In this document: positions 21,581 to 34,000 of the stretch, piece after piece | Numbering within the stretch: the stretch's first letter is position 1 | How the letters are laid out: each line of letters opens with the position of its first letter | Assembly (NCBI GenBank): GCA_963691655.1 | Contig: OY829329.1 | Location: 62,552,852-62,616,851 of the forward strand | From: Toxonevra muliebris | Lineage: Eukaryota; Arthropoda; Insecta; Diptera; Pallopteridae | Direction: 5' to 3' | Length of the DNA stretch: 64,000 nt | Program-made: the position numbers and the translations under genes | The notes under the pieces: model-generated | Seen by the model: the letters and a program-made list of their open reading frames with translations, nothing else | Database searches by the model: none | What the model was told of the DNA's origin: nothing

Positions 21581-22790
21581 TTTAATTATTATTATTATTA
21601 TTAGCACATGTTCATAATAGATATACAAAGTAATATAAATTTATGAACTTAGTCTATTAACAAAGAGTCGCCAATTATTTCTGTTACGCGCTGTTGCTCT
21701 TAATTCCCTGAATGTTTTGCCTGTTTCGCTCATAACTGTTCTCCTCCATGTCATTCTAGGACGTCCACGGTTTCTTCTTCCTTGCCGATTCCATTCCAAC
21801 GCAGCATGTTCTATCTCACTAATAAGTTTGCGAAGCGTATGTCCTAGCCATCCATATTTCTTATTCATGATGTCACTTTGAATAGGATGTTGCTGTGTTT
21901 TACTCCACAAACGTTCGTGACTAATAGTCCTTGACCACCAAATTCTTAAGATCTGCCGAAGAATCTGTTAATGAATGTCTGCAGCCGATAAAAACCAAGA
22001 TTCGCAGCCATATAACAATACTTTACACACGCATTGAAAATTTTGATTTTTGTAGCAACTTGTATTCCGTTAGCTCTCCAAGCACTTTTAAGATTTACAT
22101 ACGCTCATCTTGGCTTCTTCAATCTGTTATTAACGTCAGTTACTGTACCACCATAAATCGAAACAATACTGCCTAAGTATTCAAATTGCTTTACATCTTC
22201 AATACACGTTCCCCTTATATTGAACTGCGAAATATTGTGAGCATTGATTCTCAAGGATTTAGTTTTAGAGATGTTAGTTTTTAGTTCCACTTTCTCGCAT
22301 CCAATGCCCACATTCGTTATTTGTGACTGCATGTCGCTGTGTCTATTCGATATGAAAACCACATCATCAGCATATTCTAAGTCTCCCAACTTATTATGAA
22401 GACCCCAGTTGATTCCATTTTTCTGCAGATCAAGTGCTTCGAGGACCGCCTTCAGCAAAGTAATAAAGAGAAGAGCTGAGAGTGCGCATCCTTGCCTGAC
22501 GCCGCTTGTAGATGGAAATGCATCACTTAGGACACCCCTGTGTAGTACCTTGCTGGTAGCTTTCTCGTAACTGCTTTTTATTATACGAACAATTTTTTCC
22601 GGGATATCTCTAGAGGCAAGAGCATTCCATGTATATTCACGGCTCAACGCATCAAAAGCTTTCTCAAAGTCCACGAAGGTGAGAAATAAATTTGCATTCA
22701 ACTCAACAGATTGCTCAATTAGAATACGGATGGTACTTATATGATCAATACAAGACCTACCGGGACGAAACCTGGTTTGATTAGGTCGAA
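21581..22790 (-). mobile_element. 5'-truncated non-LTR retrotransposon (RTE-like)
   Basis: The minus strand carries the C-terminal half of a LINE reverse transcriptase and its tail domain. A trinucleotide (TAA)n-type repeat near 21585-21602 ends it, as is usual for RTE-type elements. The 5' part is missing, a typical result of incomplete target-primed reverse transcription. Confidence 0.75.
21641..22701 (-). pseudogene. LINE reverse transcriptase remnant, frameshifted
   Basis: The stretch 22105-22701 encodes RT fingers-palm with FVDFEKAFD, the conserved GVRQGCALSALLF and the catalytic box YADD. After a frame break, 21641-21910 encodes the C-terminal region, with GWLGHTLRK and GRRNRGRPRMTWRR, that follows the RT in this element class. 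At least one frameshift lies between 21910 and 22105, and the N-terminal endonuclease is absent. Confidence 0.8.
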
Positions 22791-22853
22791 TTAAGTTATT
22801 AATTATTAATTATTTTCGTTAATATTTTATTGACCGCTGGCTATTTAATTACT

Positions 22854-23247
22854 AAAATTAATAGGCTTTGAATGAACATGGCATCCATTGTTCAAAATTT
22901 CAACAAATATTTTTTTCATACGAAAAACAGATACGATTCATATTAGATGTCAGAAAATCTGACCAATATGTTATACAAGTGTCAAAGAAGAATGGCAAAA
23001 AGTATATAGAACGGTAGTGGTAGTTCCTTTCAATAATACTATTCAGTGAAAATAACTGTTTTCGTAATTCTCATTTACTTTACAATATTTTTACTTATAT
23101 AGATTGATGAAATGAGGGAACTAAGTATCACAATGATCACTGATGAGGAACCGTAGCGGGTTGCGAAACGATCGTCTGATCTGTTAGTTCTATGAACTTT
23201 TTGACATTCTTCTGGCATCATTGTTCATTCAAAGCGGATTAATTTTA
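22854..23247. mobile_element. Inverted-repeat element (MITE-like) in the U2-U3 spacer
   Basis: Both ends carry AAAATTAAT plus GCTTTGAATGAACA, inverted, about 390 bp apart. The right arm is longer and clearer (AACGATCGTCTGATCTG). A single arm is also in U1 intron 1. Confidence 0.6.
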
Positions 23248-24220
23248 ATAAATATTTTTCTTGATTTATTTATTATACCAGCTGGACCCGGCCATGAGTT
23301 ACTGTGGCTCAGTCGGGTTAAATAGAAAAGAAATAAAAGATAAAGTACACGTTTCGGATATGTTTAATTCAACAATACTTGTGTAAATACAATATTTTTT
23401 ATTGTTCCATTATCTGAAGCTGAAGGAGAAAGAAAAAAATTGGAAAATAGTATGCCAACAAAAATTAGGTTTAAAGTCGTTTAGGGTAATGAAATGACCC
23501 TTAAGTGGTATGAGTGTTAAAATTGCCAAAAGTTCATTCGTTCCGGTACCGAAATCTAATTTCAATCCAATAACATTTATAATATTTCAATCATTAATTC
23601 AATCAGTTTCAGGTCTCCGGGAACCGATCTTTCAGATTTTCTCAGCTCATCGTCGCTTTACAACTTTGGATAGAATTTGTTTCGGTATATGTTTTACTGC
23701 ATTTTCCTATAAGAAAGTTTGCTCTAGTAGGAATGCTTTAGCTACTAACTATACTTAAATATAAAAATATACATATCGTCGTCGTTCAAGCAGAAATCAC
23801 TAAGTCCAAATTAATTTTTTTAGTTAGATCCGTATTAATTAGCTTGTACAATTCGAAAGACATAATAAATTCGATTTTTGATAATGTAGTTAACTTTTTA
23901 AGTTTTGCCAGTCCTCATAGCGTACCATGCACTGCATAAACTAACTTCATCTTAGCAATTAAAAAAAATGGACTTAGTGAATTCTGCCAGAACGAAGACG
24001 ATATATAGGTTTGAAATATGAATCAAGAAAAGTCTCCCGCAGTTAGAAGATCCGTTTTCCATTAATTAAAAACGGTGATTATGAAGTTAAGGATAGTGGT
24101 ACTTGAAGTAGAACCATTTTTGGCCATAAATTTCTTTAACCCCAAAGTCAAACTCATCTTTTAATTACTCGAAACCGATTTTTGTCCCAACGTGCAATGA
24201 ATGAATTTCACAATAAAGTG
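23248..24220. other. Spacer upstream of U3
   Basis: No gene is seen. From about 23400 it matches the block upstream of U5 (about 36870-37480). Confidence 0.5.
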
Positions 24221-24257
24221 TATAAAACAAGTTTTAAGCCACATTAATTGTGCAGTC
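24221..24257 (+). promoter_or_regulatory. U3 core promoter
   Basis: A good TATA box, TATAAAA, is at 24221-24227. The initiator-like TGCAGTCACT has its A at 24254, 33 nt downstream. The start codon follows 75 nt later. Confidence 0.55.
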
Positions 24258-24328
24258 ACTATTAAATAAGAAGACAACAAGTGCTAAAGAAAAATATCTC
24301 ACGAATCACATAGTCAAAGTCAAAAACT

Positions 24329-27248
24329 ATGTCCCACATCAATATAAAAACGACAACATCATTGCTACTACAGCAACCGCAACAATTTAGCATAATCAAA
24401 CAAAATCATACATTTCTCGATGATATAAAATTTTCATTTTGGATAGTTAAAATAACTGGATTATTACCAATTTATAATAATATAAACGAATATGAAATTG
24501 AAGCTCCAACCAGAAATACAAAATTCTATACTTATTTCATACGTTGTATGATATGCTCATTAATAGCTTTTTATATGTATACATATGTGTATTTTAATCC
24601 ATTCGATACATTTGGAAATCGTTTATCCAACACCACAGATATGATAACAATATTTTTTGAAGGAACTTTGATTACATTTTTATATGCAGCAATAATTTGC
24701 AATAATTCATGGAATTCACAAAAATTCATTACAATAATCAATGATTTACTTGCAATCGATCAAGAGATAAACAAACAAAAAAATTCCAAAACTTCTATAT
24801 TCATCGAGAATAAGTGTGAATTTAGTAAGAAATTTATTATTGGCATAATATTGAGTCAAATATATATGATATATTTGGAGATAACATTCGGTGAAACGCC
24901 TTCCACATTTTCCATAGCCGATTTTATCTACAATCTACAAAATGCTTTGTCAGCAATATCAATTGTTTTTCTAGCAACACTACTGCGTATAATAGCAATG
25001 CGTTTTACATATTTGAATGCAATAATAAAAAAATATAGTGATGCCAGCAGGAGTACCAGCAATATCACAACTAGTTGCTATCAGCAAAAACAACAGGAGC
25101 AACAATCACGGGGACAGCAACCGGTTCTGGTGCAACGTCATCAGCAACAAAAAGAAAAACCAAAAAATATTGATAGCGACTGGGTTGTTGGGGAAATATT
25201 TTCTATAGAAATGCATTATTGTTATGATTTACATAGTAAATTGGTTCACACATTCAAATCGATAAACGATTGTTGTGGTCTGATTATTGCAATATATTTG
25301 GGATTTTCTTTTTACACCATAACCACAACTGCATATTATATTTTCGTTCAAATCTCTGCTCAATTGAAATTTACATTGGCATTACTGCAGTATTGTATTG
25401 CCTGGTTAGTTTACAATTTACTGATTATTACAATATTGGCGCGAAATTGTCATCAAGCTTCGAAAGAGGTGCGTATTCAAGCAGGGAATAAACAAAAATC
25501 AAATTAATACATAATATAGCGTAAGGTTGAGTAAAGTGACTTTCCGTCTGATCTAAAGTCAATAGACAAACTTTAGATTTTGCTCAAAGGCAGCTGGCAA
25601 GTCAGTCAGTTTAAAGACACCGTACGCCTGATAAAGTATTACAATTTTATCTGAAGGAGTGAAGTTTACATTAAAACATTAGTGTATTATGATCGTCGAA
25701 TTTTTATTCTTTTTTCTTTGATTTAAAATGAAATTCATACAAAAACCTTTTTTCTTCGGTTTACTGACTGTGCTCTATTCATGATCGATTTGTTTGGGAA
25801 AATATGTTTCCCTTATACCTACACCTACTTCCTACATACTGTGCTCTTCTTTTTAATTAATTCAGATTGTTGAAACGGGTAAAAATTCCATTATAACTGT
25901 AAAGCAGCACTCTTTTTAAAATACTTGTCCCTCACGTTCAGCGACTGGGTATTGCTGGTTGCGTAATACCATGTTCCCATTGAGCCGAAATTGCGTAGTT
26001 TCGGCAAATGGTTTCAAACGAAACTGCAATCGTTTACATTGGTTCAGCTGGTTTCGATTACAGTTTCGTTTGACAGTTCATTGCTTTTTTCTTATATTAA
26101 AATGCCGGCGACTAATATAATTATTCCTAATATTGTATAAATTTGAATACGAAGAGAATCAAAATGATAAACGAAATATTAAACAACGAAACAAAACTGT
26201 CTAAGAGAAAGCGTCAATTGTTATTTATTTTATTATTTCACTTCAACTGCAATCACTATGCAGCTGCGATGCCGCAGTTCCACCGACATTTGATCACATG
26301 TATGGCCGTTTTTTTTGGCCCTACGCAGCTCTTCTACCATTTCTGCCTATACTTGCGCTATGAGCTAATTATCCCGCGCACTACACAAATTACTTTTTCA
26401 ATATTTTAGTTTTTCTACAATACATTAATCAAGTTGCAAGAAAAGCAAAATATAAATGTCAGAGCAAATTCATTTCAATATTCATTTCTGTGAACACATT
26501 CAGGGTTGCATTAGATTTTTGCAAGGTTTTGAATGCGGTTCCGTTGAAACCACCTCATTTCCGTGGTTTCGCTTCACATAGTTTTATATGCCGAAATTGA
26601 GCATTACAACGCAGTTTCAGCCGAAACCACGGAAATGGTCGAAACCACGCAATTTCGGCTCAGTAGGAACATAGTATAAGGCATTTTGATTTCACGAGTG
26701 CTATGAAAAGCGAAACCTTTCAAACAGGGATCCTATGTCAAGTCACCATATTGATGGTTATTAAAACTTCTCAAACTATTTTTTCTCTTTACTTTAGGCT
26801 AATAAAACGGCAATGGTATTGGCACGTGTATACCGTAAAAGCAAAGAGCATCAAAACATAGTAAGTCTATAAATACGTACAAACTTACATTTTAAACAGA
26901 AGTTATATCTTCTAGCTAAGTTAATTTCAAAACATTTTTTGTACTGTATATGATTAATTTTAATTTCACCCATACAGATTGATAAATATTTAACTAAATG
27001 TGTGGGACATGAAGTAAAATTTACCGCTTATGGTTTCTTTACCATCGATAATACTACACTTTTTAAGGTATCCACAACTTTAGCCGAACAAACAAATTAT
27101 TTATAAATAAATCCAATACTATAAAATATTATTATTACAATTATTATAGATTTTCTCTGCTGTAACTACATATCTCGTCATCTTGATACAATTTAAGCAA
27201 TTGGAAGAAGCTAAAAATGAAGAATTGCATAAGCTGCACCAAAGCTAA
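24329..27248 (+). CDS. Gustatory receptor U3 (Gr28-like), 4 exons, 463 aa
   Basis: Exons: 24329-25468, 26798-26860, 26978-27067 and 27150-27248, all phase 0. Membrane layout is as in the other units, with TYLVILIQF in exon 4. Exon 1 is the shortest of the array (380 codons). Substitutions sit in otherwise constant places: ANKTAM in exon 2, and KCVGHEVKF in exon 3 where others have KCVRQEVQF or a close variant. All are conservative enough for function, but they hint at relaxed constraint. Intron 1 holds a Harbinger-type insertion. A repeat starts 8 nt after the stop codon, so it lies in the 3' UTR or directly behind the gene. Confidence 0.86.
25967..26676. mobile_element. PIF/Harbinger-type non-autonomous element in U3 intron 1
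   Basis: It is 710 bp, flanked by a 3-bp TAA duplication (25964-25966 and 26677-26679). The inverted ends are TACCATGTTCCCATTGAGCC and TACTATGTTCCTACTGAGCC. The empty site is visible in U5 and U6 (GGTTGCGTAAGGTATTTTG). A 3-bp TAA/TTA target is typical of PIF/Harbinger. One short ORF (26143-26409) has no recognised domain. Confidence 0.82.
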
Positions 27249-27255
27249 GAAAAAA

Positions 27256-27953
27256 CTTATGTGTCTGCAAGCACTCACAGTAAAAGTGAAACAATATTTT
27301 TTAATAGAAAATTGTAAGAAAACATTTATAAAACATTCTGTTGAAGTTTTTGCAGTCCTCTTCTCTCTATGTTGTTGTTGCTTTTCCTCTGTTGATACTT
27401 TCTGCACTAATCGGCGCAAACACGACTTAGTACACGTATATAACACATGAATGAAAAATTCAGTTATATGCAATAAAGCCCAGACTTCTATATTAACTCT
27501 CCAACTAAAGCATATGAGATAAAGCTGCGAGAAGTCGTCTCTCTGCTTGCATAAGTTTGTTTCTTACTAGTTCTGTTAGAGTGCAACGAAAACGCTATTT
27601 TTCACGTGACCATTGCTGAAGTTATTGCACTCTTCCTCTTTCTATTTTCTAAAGCTTTTATTCTGTTGATACTCTATATTTATCGGCATTAAAATGACAC
27701 AGCACACATATGGTATATAACACATGAAAGGAAAATTCAGCTATATGGAACCAAGTTCTCTCACTAAAGCACATAAAATAAAACACTGCAAAAAGTAGAC
27801 TCTCTGCATGATTGTATGCAGCTGAACCCCATATGATTTGCTTAACACTAACAACAGCATAACTTCGTTTCTTATTCGTTTTGAATGAGTGCAACGACAA
27901 CGCAACTTCCGTTGCCTAATTTTCGATTTACCCTCGCTAAAGAAGTTTCACTT
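27256..27953 (-). mobile_element. Inverted-end repeat 'GAAGTGAAACT', copy B, behind U3
   Basis: This is the inverse of the copy at 17171-17855. It begins 8 nt after the U3 stop codon and ends at AGTTTCACTT, followed by 25 A residues. If U3 transcripts are polyadenylated where U1's may be, this element forms most of the 3' UTR. Confidence 0.7.
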
Positions 27954-27978
27954 AAAAAAAAAAAAAAAAAAAAAAAAA
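27954..27978 (+). repeat. Poly(A) run
   Basis: An uninterrupted A run adjoins the inverted-end repeat. In U4 the same repeat position has a T run instead, so the element may target homopolymers. Confidence 0.7.
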
Positions 27979-28126
27979 CGGGGAAAAATAGTAATGAAAT
28001 AATAAAAGAAAAACGCAAAGAAAAACGCAAAGAAAAAGCAAAAAGAAGGAAAAGTCGCTCATAAAACTACATAGCTGATGCACTCTAACACATTTTTGGT
28101 ATATTTGGAGTTTCCCGACCTTTCTA

Positions 28127-29363
28127 AAGGGGTTTCCCTTAAGGACATAACAATTTTATCTATTAATAAAACAGAGAATTTTTTAATATATTGAGTTCAA
28201 ATTTATTGTGGATGTAGTGCAAGCATTATATTTTATGAGTGAAATTCGATTTCGGTCATATGACCACCACGAGCCCGTTTACAGCGATCGATTTTTTGGA
28301 CCCAGTTTTCCACCACTTTCGCACACATTTCGACCGGAACGTTGGCAATTTCGCGTTTGATATTATCTTCGAGCTCGTCTTAAGTTGCCGGCTTGTTGAC
28401 ATAGACCAGTGACTTGATATAACCCCATAAAAAGAAATCCAGAGGCGGCCATTCCAACGGACCATTTCTTATAACACGTTCACCGAATTTGCCTTTCAAT
28501 AAATCGATTGTGACGCGTGCTGTGTGGGTAGTGGCACCGTCATGTTGAAACCGCATATCGGTGATGTCAAGTTCATCCAATTCTGGCCACAAATAATTTT
28601 CCAACATAACACGATAGCGCTCTTCATTGACGGTAACATGACGGTCGTTTTCATCCAAGGAAAGTAACTTTTTTGCGGATGCATCGATGTCTCAAGAAGC
28701 ACATGTGGGTTTGTTGCTGACCAATAACGCATATTTTGCTTATTAATAAAGCCATTGAACCAGAAATGAGTTTTATCACTGAAGATGATTTTTCAATGAA
28801 ATTCTTCATTTTCTTCAAGCTTTGCAAGAGCCCAATTGGAGAAGTTTCAGCTTTTCAAATGATCAAGTGGGTTCAGTTCTTGGGTCAATTTCATCTTGTA
28901 AGCATGTGTGTCAAGATCTTTTTGCAAAATACGCCACAGTGTCGTTCGAGCAATGCCCAATTCTTGAGAACGACGTGAAATCGACTGATTTGGGTCATTT
29001 TGAATCGATACAATTACGGCTGCGATATTTTCTTCACTTCGAGCAGTACGATGTCTTTTTGGCACCGGAACATCCAATATTGAAAATGTGGATTCAAATT
29101 TATTAACTATAGCACGCACAGCCTGTCGGGTGGGACGATTATTACGACCGAAAATTGGAGGAAGCGCTCTTAAAGTGATGACTACCGACTCAGAATTTCG
29201 GTAGTAATTTTTAATAATTTCCAAACGTTGCTGGTTCGTGAACTTAACCATGATGAAAATGTTGAATTTAACTAACCTTTTGACATTGACAGTTCATTAA
29301 AAAACTTTAAAGGTGCATTCATATAAAGATACGAAATTGTTCTGTTGCTAATGGAAAACCCTT
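28127..29363 (-). mobile_element. mariner-like element with damaged transposase
   Basis: It is 1237 bp between TA sites (28125-28126 and 29364-29365). The inverted ends AAGGGGTTTCCCTTA and AAGGGTTTTCCATTA are followed by a second matching block, ACATAACAATTTT and ACAGAACAATTTC. The empty site is visible in U1 (TTTCTACAAGGATATTC). A remnant of the same insertion is in the U5-U6 spacer. Confidence 0.88.
28256..29251 (-). pseudogene. mariner-type transposase remnant
   Basis: The N-terminal DNA-binding part (28847-29251, 134 aa) has FTNQQRLEIIKNYY, a first helix-turn-helix and ISRRSQELGIARTTLWRIL, a second. The middle, with the first catalytic Asp, is reduced. The C-terminal half, in two frames at 28256-28732, has RFQHDGATTHTA with the second catalytic Asp. 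Frame breaks make it non-functional. Confidence 0.85.
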
Positions 29364-29365
29364 TA

Positions 29366-30967
29366 CAAGCATATTCGCAATCAACACTACATATATATGA
29401 AGAGCTATTCGATGTTACGTCAATGACTTTGAATTTAAAATTTATTTACTAAAAGTTTGATATTTTGTATGAAACAGCTCGAATCTAATCTGATCCTTGC
29501 TCGAATCTAATTATTTTTGTTAATAAACACTAAAAATTACTTAAGCACTTTTTCCCATTAATATTTTATTTATTATAAATTATCCAAATTAAAAAACATT
29601 TCGTGTTTTATTTAGAAATATATACCTAAACTTTATGTGAAAAATCATTAATAAAGTTTTATTTTATTTTTTCTTGAAATTTGTGTTTACTTAATGAAAC
29701 AAAAATATTATCTTTCAATTAGAAAGAAAATTGCACTTACAGTAATTTTATCTTTCAATATAGACTTGGGTTGTGGTAAGGGTTTACAAAAAGATAAATC
29801 GAAAAGGTCTTTATACACTGGTTTAAACGCAGTCAACTCCGTTTTTCAAGCTGAGGTGCATATCATTAAACTCTGCTCAAGAAAGTATTAAAGCAGATCC
29901 GTGTCAAACAAAAGCATTTGTGTACATACTCTGTAGCAGAACAGCTCTCTTTGCATTTACCACTTATGAAATTACCCCAAACAAAGCGGTCATTTAAGCG
30001 ACGAAATGGAGTATGAATCAGCAAGAAGCAATGGGAAACCCGTGAAAACAGACAAGCCAAATTATTCATGACAAACATTTTCCAATTGTAACGAGCTATC
30101 CCTGAGAACGTGCCTTGGCTGGTTGATTTCATCGCGACCAGACTCTGTATTCACAAAATTCTTACTACTGCAGCTGCGTGACTAGAAAATGTTAAAATTT
30201 TAACTAATTTGCACAATATATAAAAAAACAACTGGTATTCAATTAGTTTAATGATTTTTTCTCTATTAAACTTTAATCAAGTCATCTACGATTATCAGAT
30301 AAAAAATTTATTTACATATTTTACAGTGGCATTAAATAATTTTTTTTTTTTATAAAAATTAATCATGTTTAATCAAAAATATACCCTTAGAAAAAAATCA
30401 AATATGCTATATTTGGAGTCGTAAAATGACCCACCTAGATTTCTTTTATTAATTTTATTAAAAGGAAATAAAAAGTTTTGTGTTTTCAGTTTAAATATTT
30501 TTCTTGAATTATTGATTATTTATTTAGTGAAAATATATTATAATTAATACCCCGAGAAAAAGAAAAATATTAGAAAATAGTATGCTAACAAAAATAAAGT
30601 TTAAAATCGTTTTAGGTCACGAAATGACCCTAAGGTGGTATATGAATGTTAAAATTAGCACAAGTTCATTCTGTTCCGTACCGACATCCAATTTCAATCC
30701 AATAACATTTAGTGTGGTGCATTGCAATCCAGGCATACGTTTTTAATACTGAACCCAGTTCAATCAGTTTCAGTTCTCCGGAAACCGATTTTTGAGATAA
30801 TTAGGTCATCGTTCATTAAGTGAAAACACCGATTTTAAAGATTGGCGTATTCGTTTTTGGGGCAAAGCTTTTGGCTTCGAATTTTCTTAACGCCAAAGTC
30901 TAACTGATTTGCTGATTACTTAAAACAGAATTTTGGCCCAACGTGCAATGAATTTCACAATAAAGTG
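29366..30967. other. Spacer U3-U4 (type A flank, then U4 upstream block)
   Basis: No gene is seen. The left half is nearly the same as the U1 and U5 3' flanks, and the right half matches the U6 upstream block. Confidence 0.55.
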
Positions 30968-31006
30968 TATAGAAACTAATTGAATGGCACATTTTATAGT
31001 GTAGTC
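30968..31006 (+). promoter_or_regulatory. U4 core promoter
   Basis: TATAGAA is at 30968-30974. GTAGTCAGT, with its aligned A at 31003, is the initiator-like element; a TCAGTA starting at 31005 fits the insect initiator consensus well. Confidence 0.5.
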
Positions 31007-31080
31007 AGTACTAACTAAGAAGAAAACAACAAGTGCTAAGAAAAAATTTGTAACGAATCACATAGTCAAAGTCAAAAACT

Positions 31081-34000
31081 ATGTCTCACATCAATATAAA
31101 AACGATAACATCAGTGCCACTACAAAAGCAGCAACAATCTAGCAAAATCAATGAAAACCATACATTTCTCAACGATATAAAATTCTCATTTTGGATAGTT
31201 AAAATAACTGGATTATTACCAATTTATAATAATATAAACGCATATGAAATTGCAGCTCCTACCAGAAACACCAAAATCTATACTTATTTCCTACGTTTTG
31301 TGATATTTTCATTAATAGCTTTTAATTTGTATACATACGTGTATTTTAATCCTTTCGATACTAATGAAAATCATAATCTAATATCCAACAACACAGATAT
31401 GGTAACAACAATTGTTGAAGTAGCACTTGCTACATTTTTATATATAGCAATAATATGCAATAATTCATGCAGCTCACAAAAATTGATTACAATAATAAAT
31501 GATTTACTTGCAATAGATCAGGAGATAAACAAAAGGAAAAACTCCAAAAATTTCATATTCCTTGAGAATAAATGTGAATTTAGTAAGAAATTTATTATTG
31601 GTATAATATTGAGTCAAATATATATGATATTTTTGGAGGCAATATGTGAAGACGAAGAAATGTCTTTTACAATTTCCATAGGCCGTGTTATGTACAGTCT
31701 ACAAAATGCATTGTCAGGAATATTTATTGTTTTTCTAGCAACACTATTGCGTATAATAGCAATGCGATTTGCATATTTGAATGCAGTATTAAGAAAATAT
31801 GTCAATGAAAGCAGGAGCACCAGCAATATCACAACTAGTTGCTATAAGCAGAGACAACAGGAACAACGGCAACCGGAACAGCAAACGGTTCTGGAGCAAC
31901 GTCATCAGCAACAAAAGGAAAAACAAAAAAACATTGAGAGCGATTTAATTGCTGGTGAAATTTTTTCTATAGAAATACATTATTGCTATGGTTTACATAG
32001 TAAATTGGTGCACTCATACAAATCGATAAACGATTGTTGTGGCTTGATTATTGCATTATATTTGGGATTTTCTTTCTACGCCATAACCACAACTGCATAT
32101 TATATTTTCGTTCAATTGTCTGATTCATTGGAATTTACATTGGCAATAATGCAGGTTGTTATTACCTGGTTGATTTACAATTTTTCGATTATTATATTAT
32201 TGGCACGAAATTGCCATCAAGCTTCAAAAGAGGTGCGTATTCAAGCTGCGAATTGATTTGTGAACAAATAAGCAAAAATCAAATTATAAATACATATCGA
32301 ATAAAGTTACTAAACTTTGGAAACTATATTGAAAATTAAATGTGTCTGACATAGTCACCTGACTTTCAATCTGACCTGAAGTCAGCAGACAAATTTGTCA
32401 GCTAGGTAAATGGGCTTTTTAATTTATAAAGACTAAAAAATGGACTAAGAAAAAGACAAAAAAAAAAACAATTAATTGATAGGTTTCGATTTTCAAACCT
32501 CGTTCAAGCTTCAGAAGGTGAAATATTCGTGGATGCTATTTTAATCTTTTAGCAATAACAAGTAATGATAAAATGTATCTCATTTCAAATTAAATAAATA
32601 GTGCCTCTCTAATGATATATGGCAAATTCTTGTCATTTCATGCCTTTTCCTGTCAACTGCCTATTACTGAGAAGGGTTTAAAAGGCAAATTTATACAACT
32701 ACCTCTTACTCTTGATGTGAAGCTATTCCCTGAAACTAACCCGATATCGTTTTGATAGTTCTCACCACTTGTCACCTAAATATTACAGAAAACATTATTG
32801 AAAAATAATCAACTTTTCTCGTCCCAGGTTCTAGGTATAATCTTAACAAATGTTACATTTCTTTATGATCCTCTTAGGTCGGAATTCGTATCGTGAATTT
32901 GCACGGTCTGATTTTAAATGTTGTTCATAGCTATGCTTTTTTTTTTTTTTTTATTCCACTATTATTTTGTTTACATAATTGAGAGGCTGAGAGGAAAAGT
33001 GGTATAACTTCTACGTTCAGAAAAAAAGTGGAATAATTTTACTTAAGAGCAAAACCGAAACGAAATATGTTCAGAGCAAAAGTGAAACGAAATATGTTCA
33101 GAGCGAAAACGGAATAAAAAACTATGCTGTTCTTGCTCTGAAAGAATTGTTATACCATTTTTGCTCTTACTTTTAAGGCGTTTCATTTTCACTCTAAACC
33201 GTATTACTTATGCCATTCTTGCACTGACACTAAATTATTTCACTTTTGCTCTTATATAAATTTTAGCCCGCTTTTCCTCTTAGCCTGTCAATTGACACTT
33301 ATTTTTGTTTTTACTTGTTATATTCAATAATTTTATACTGACTGTGCTCTGTTCATGATCGATTAGCTTTGGGAAATATATTTCCTTAATATCTCTCCCT
33401 TCTTTCCAATTTATAATTAAGGGGACCTTCTGGTCTAGCGTCCTTGAATTTTACGAGTTTTTAGGATTTTTTTTTTTTTAATGAAATAATGAGCAATAGT
33501 ATTTAAACTCTGTAGATATATTTTATTACTTTAACAATATACAAAAATAATAATAAAAAAAAAATTATAATTTTAAGTAAACTAAAATTGGTGATCTCTT
33601 AAAAAAAATTGGATTTTGCGGGTGGTTTTGGATTTTCCACTGATCTAAAACAAAAAAAAGGAGGTTACAATTTTGACAAAATGGCGCGATGTTGAAATTT
33701 ACTTTACGAAAGCAGACCGTTTTTTCACTACTTTCTGTATGTAAAAAGTAAGAAGTATTCAACGTTGAAAGTTTTTTTTTGTCCCTGCGATAAGCACTGG
33801 TTTCCTGAAAAATATAGTAAAGTTTGAGACGAATCGGTTGAGTAGTTTTTTTTTTGTCTCCCACCGTGCAGAAAAATATAGTTTCGAGATAAATGAGTTA
33901 AAACTTCAGTCGGCCCTTTTACCTGCTTTTGCGCTCACTTGCTAAATAGGCTGTAGAAGTCGAAATACTGGAAATATTGATTGATTGATTGGTTTTACAG

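Noticed and set aside
33565..33864. 99-aa minus-strand frame in U4 intron 1
   Set aside because: It lies wholly inside the TTAA-site MITE and is low-complexity.
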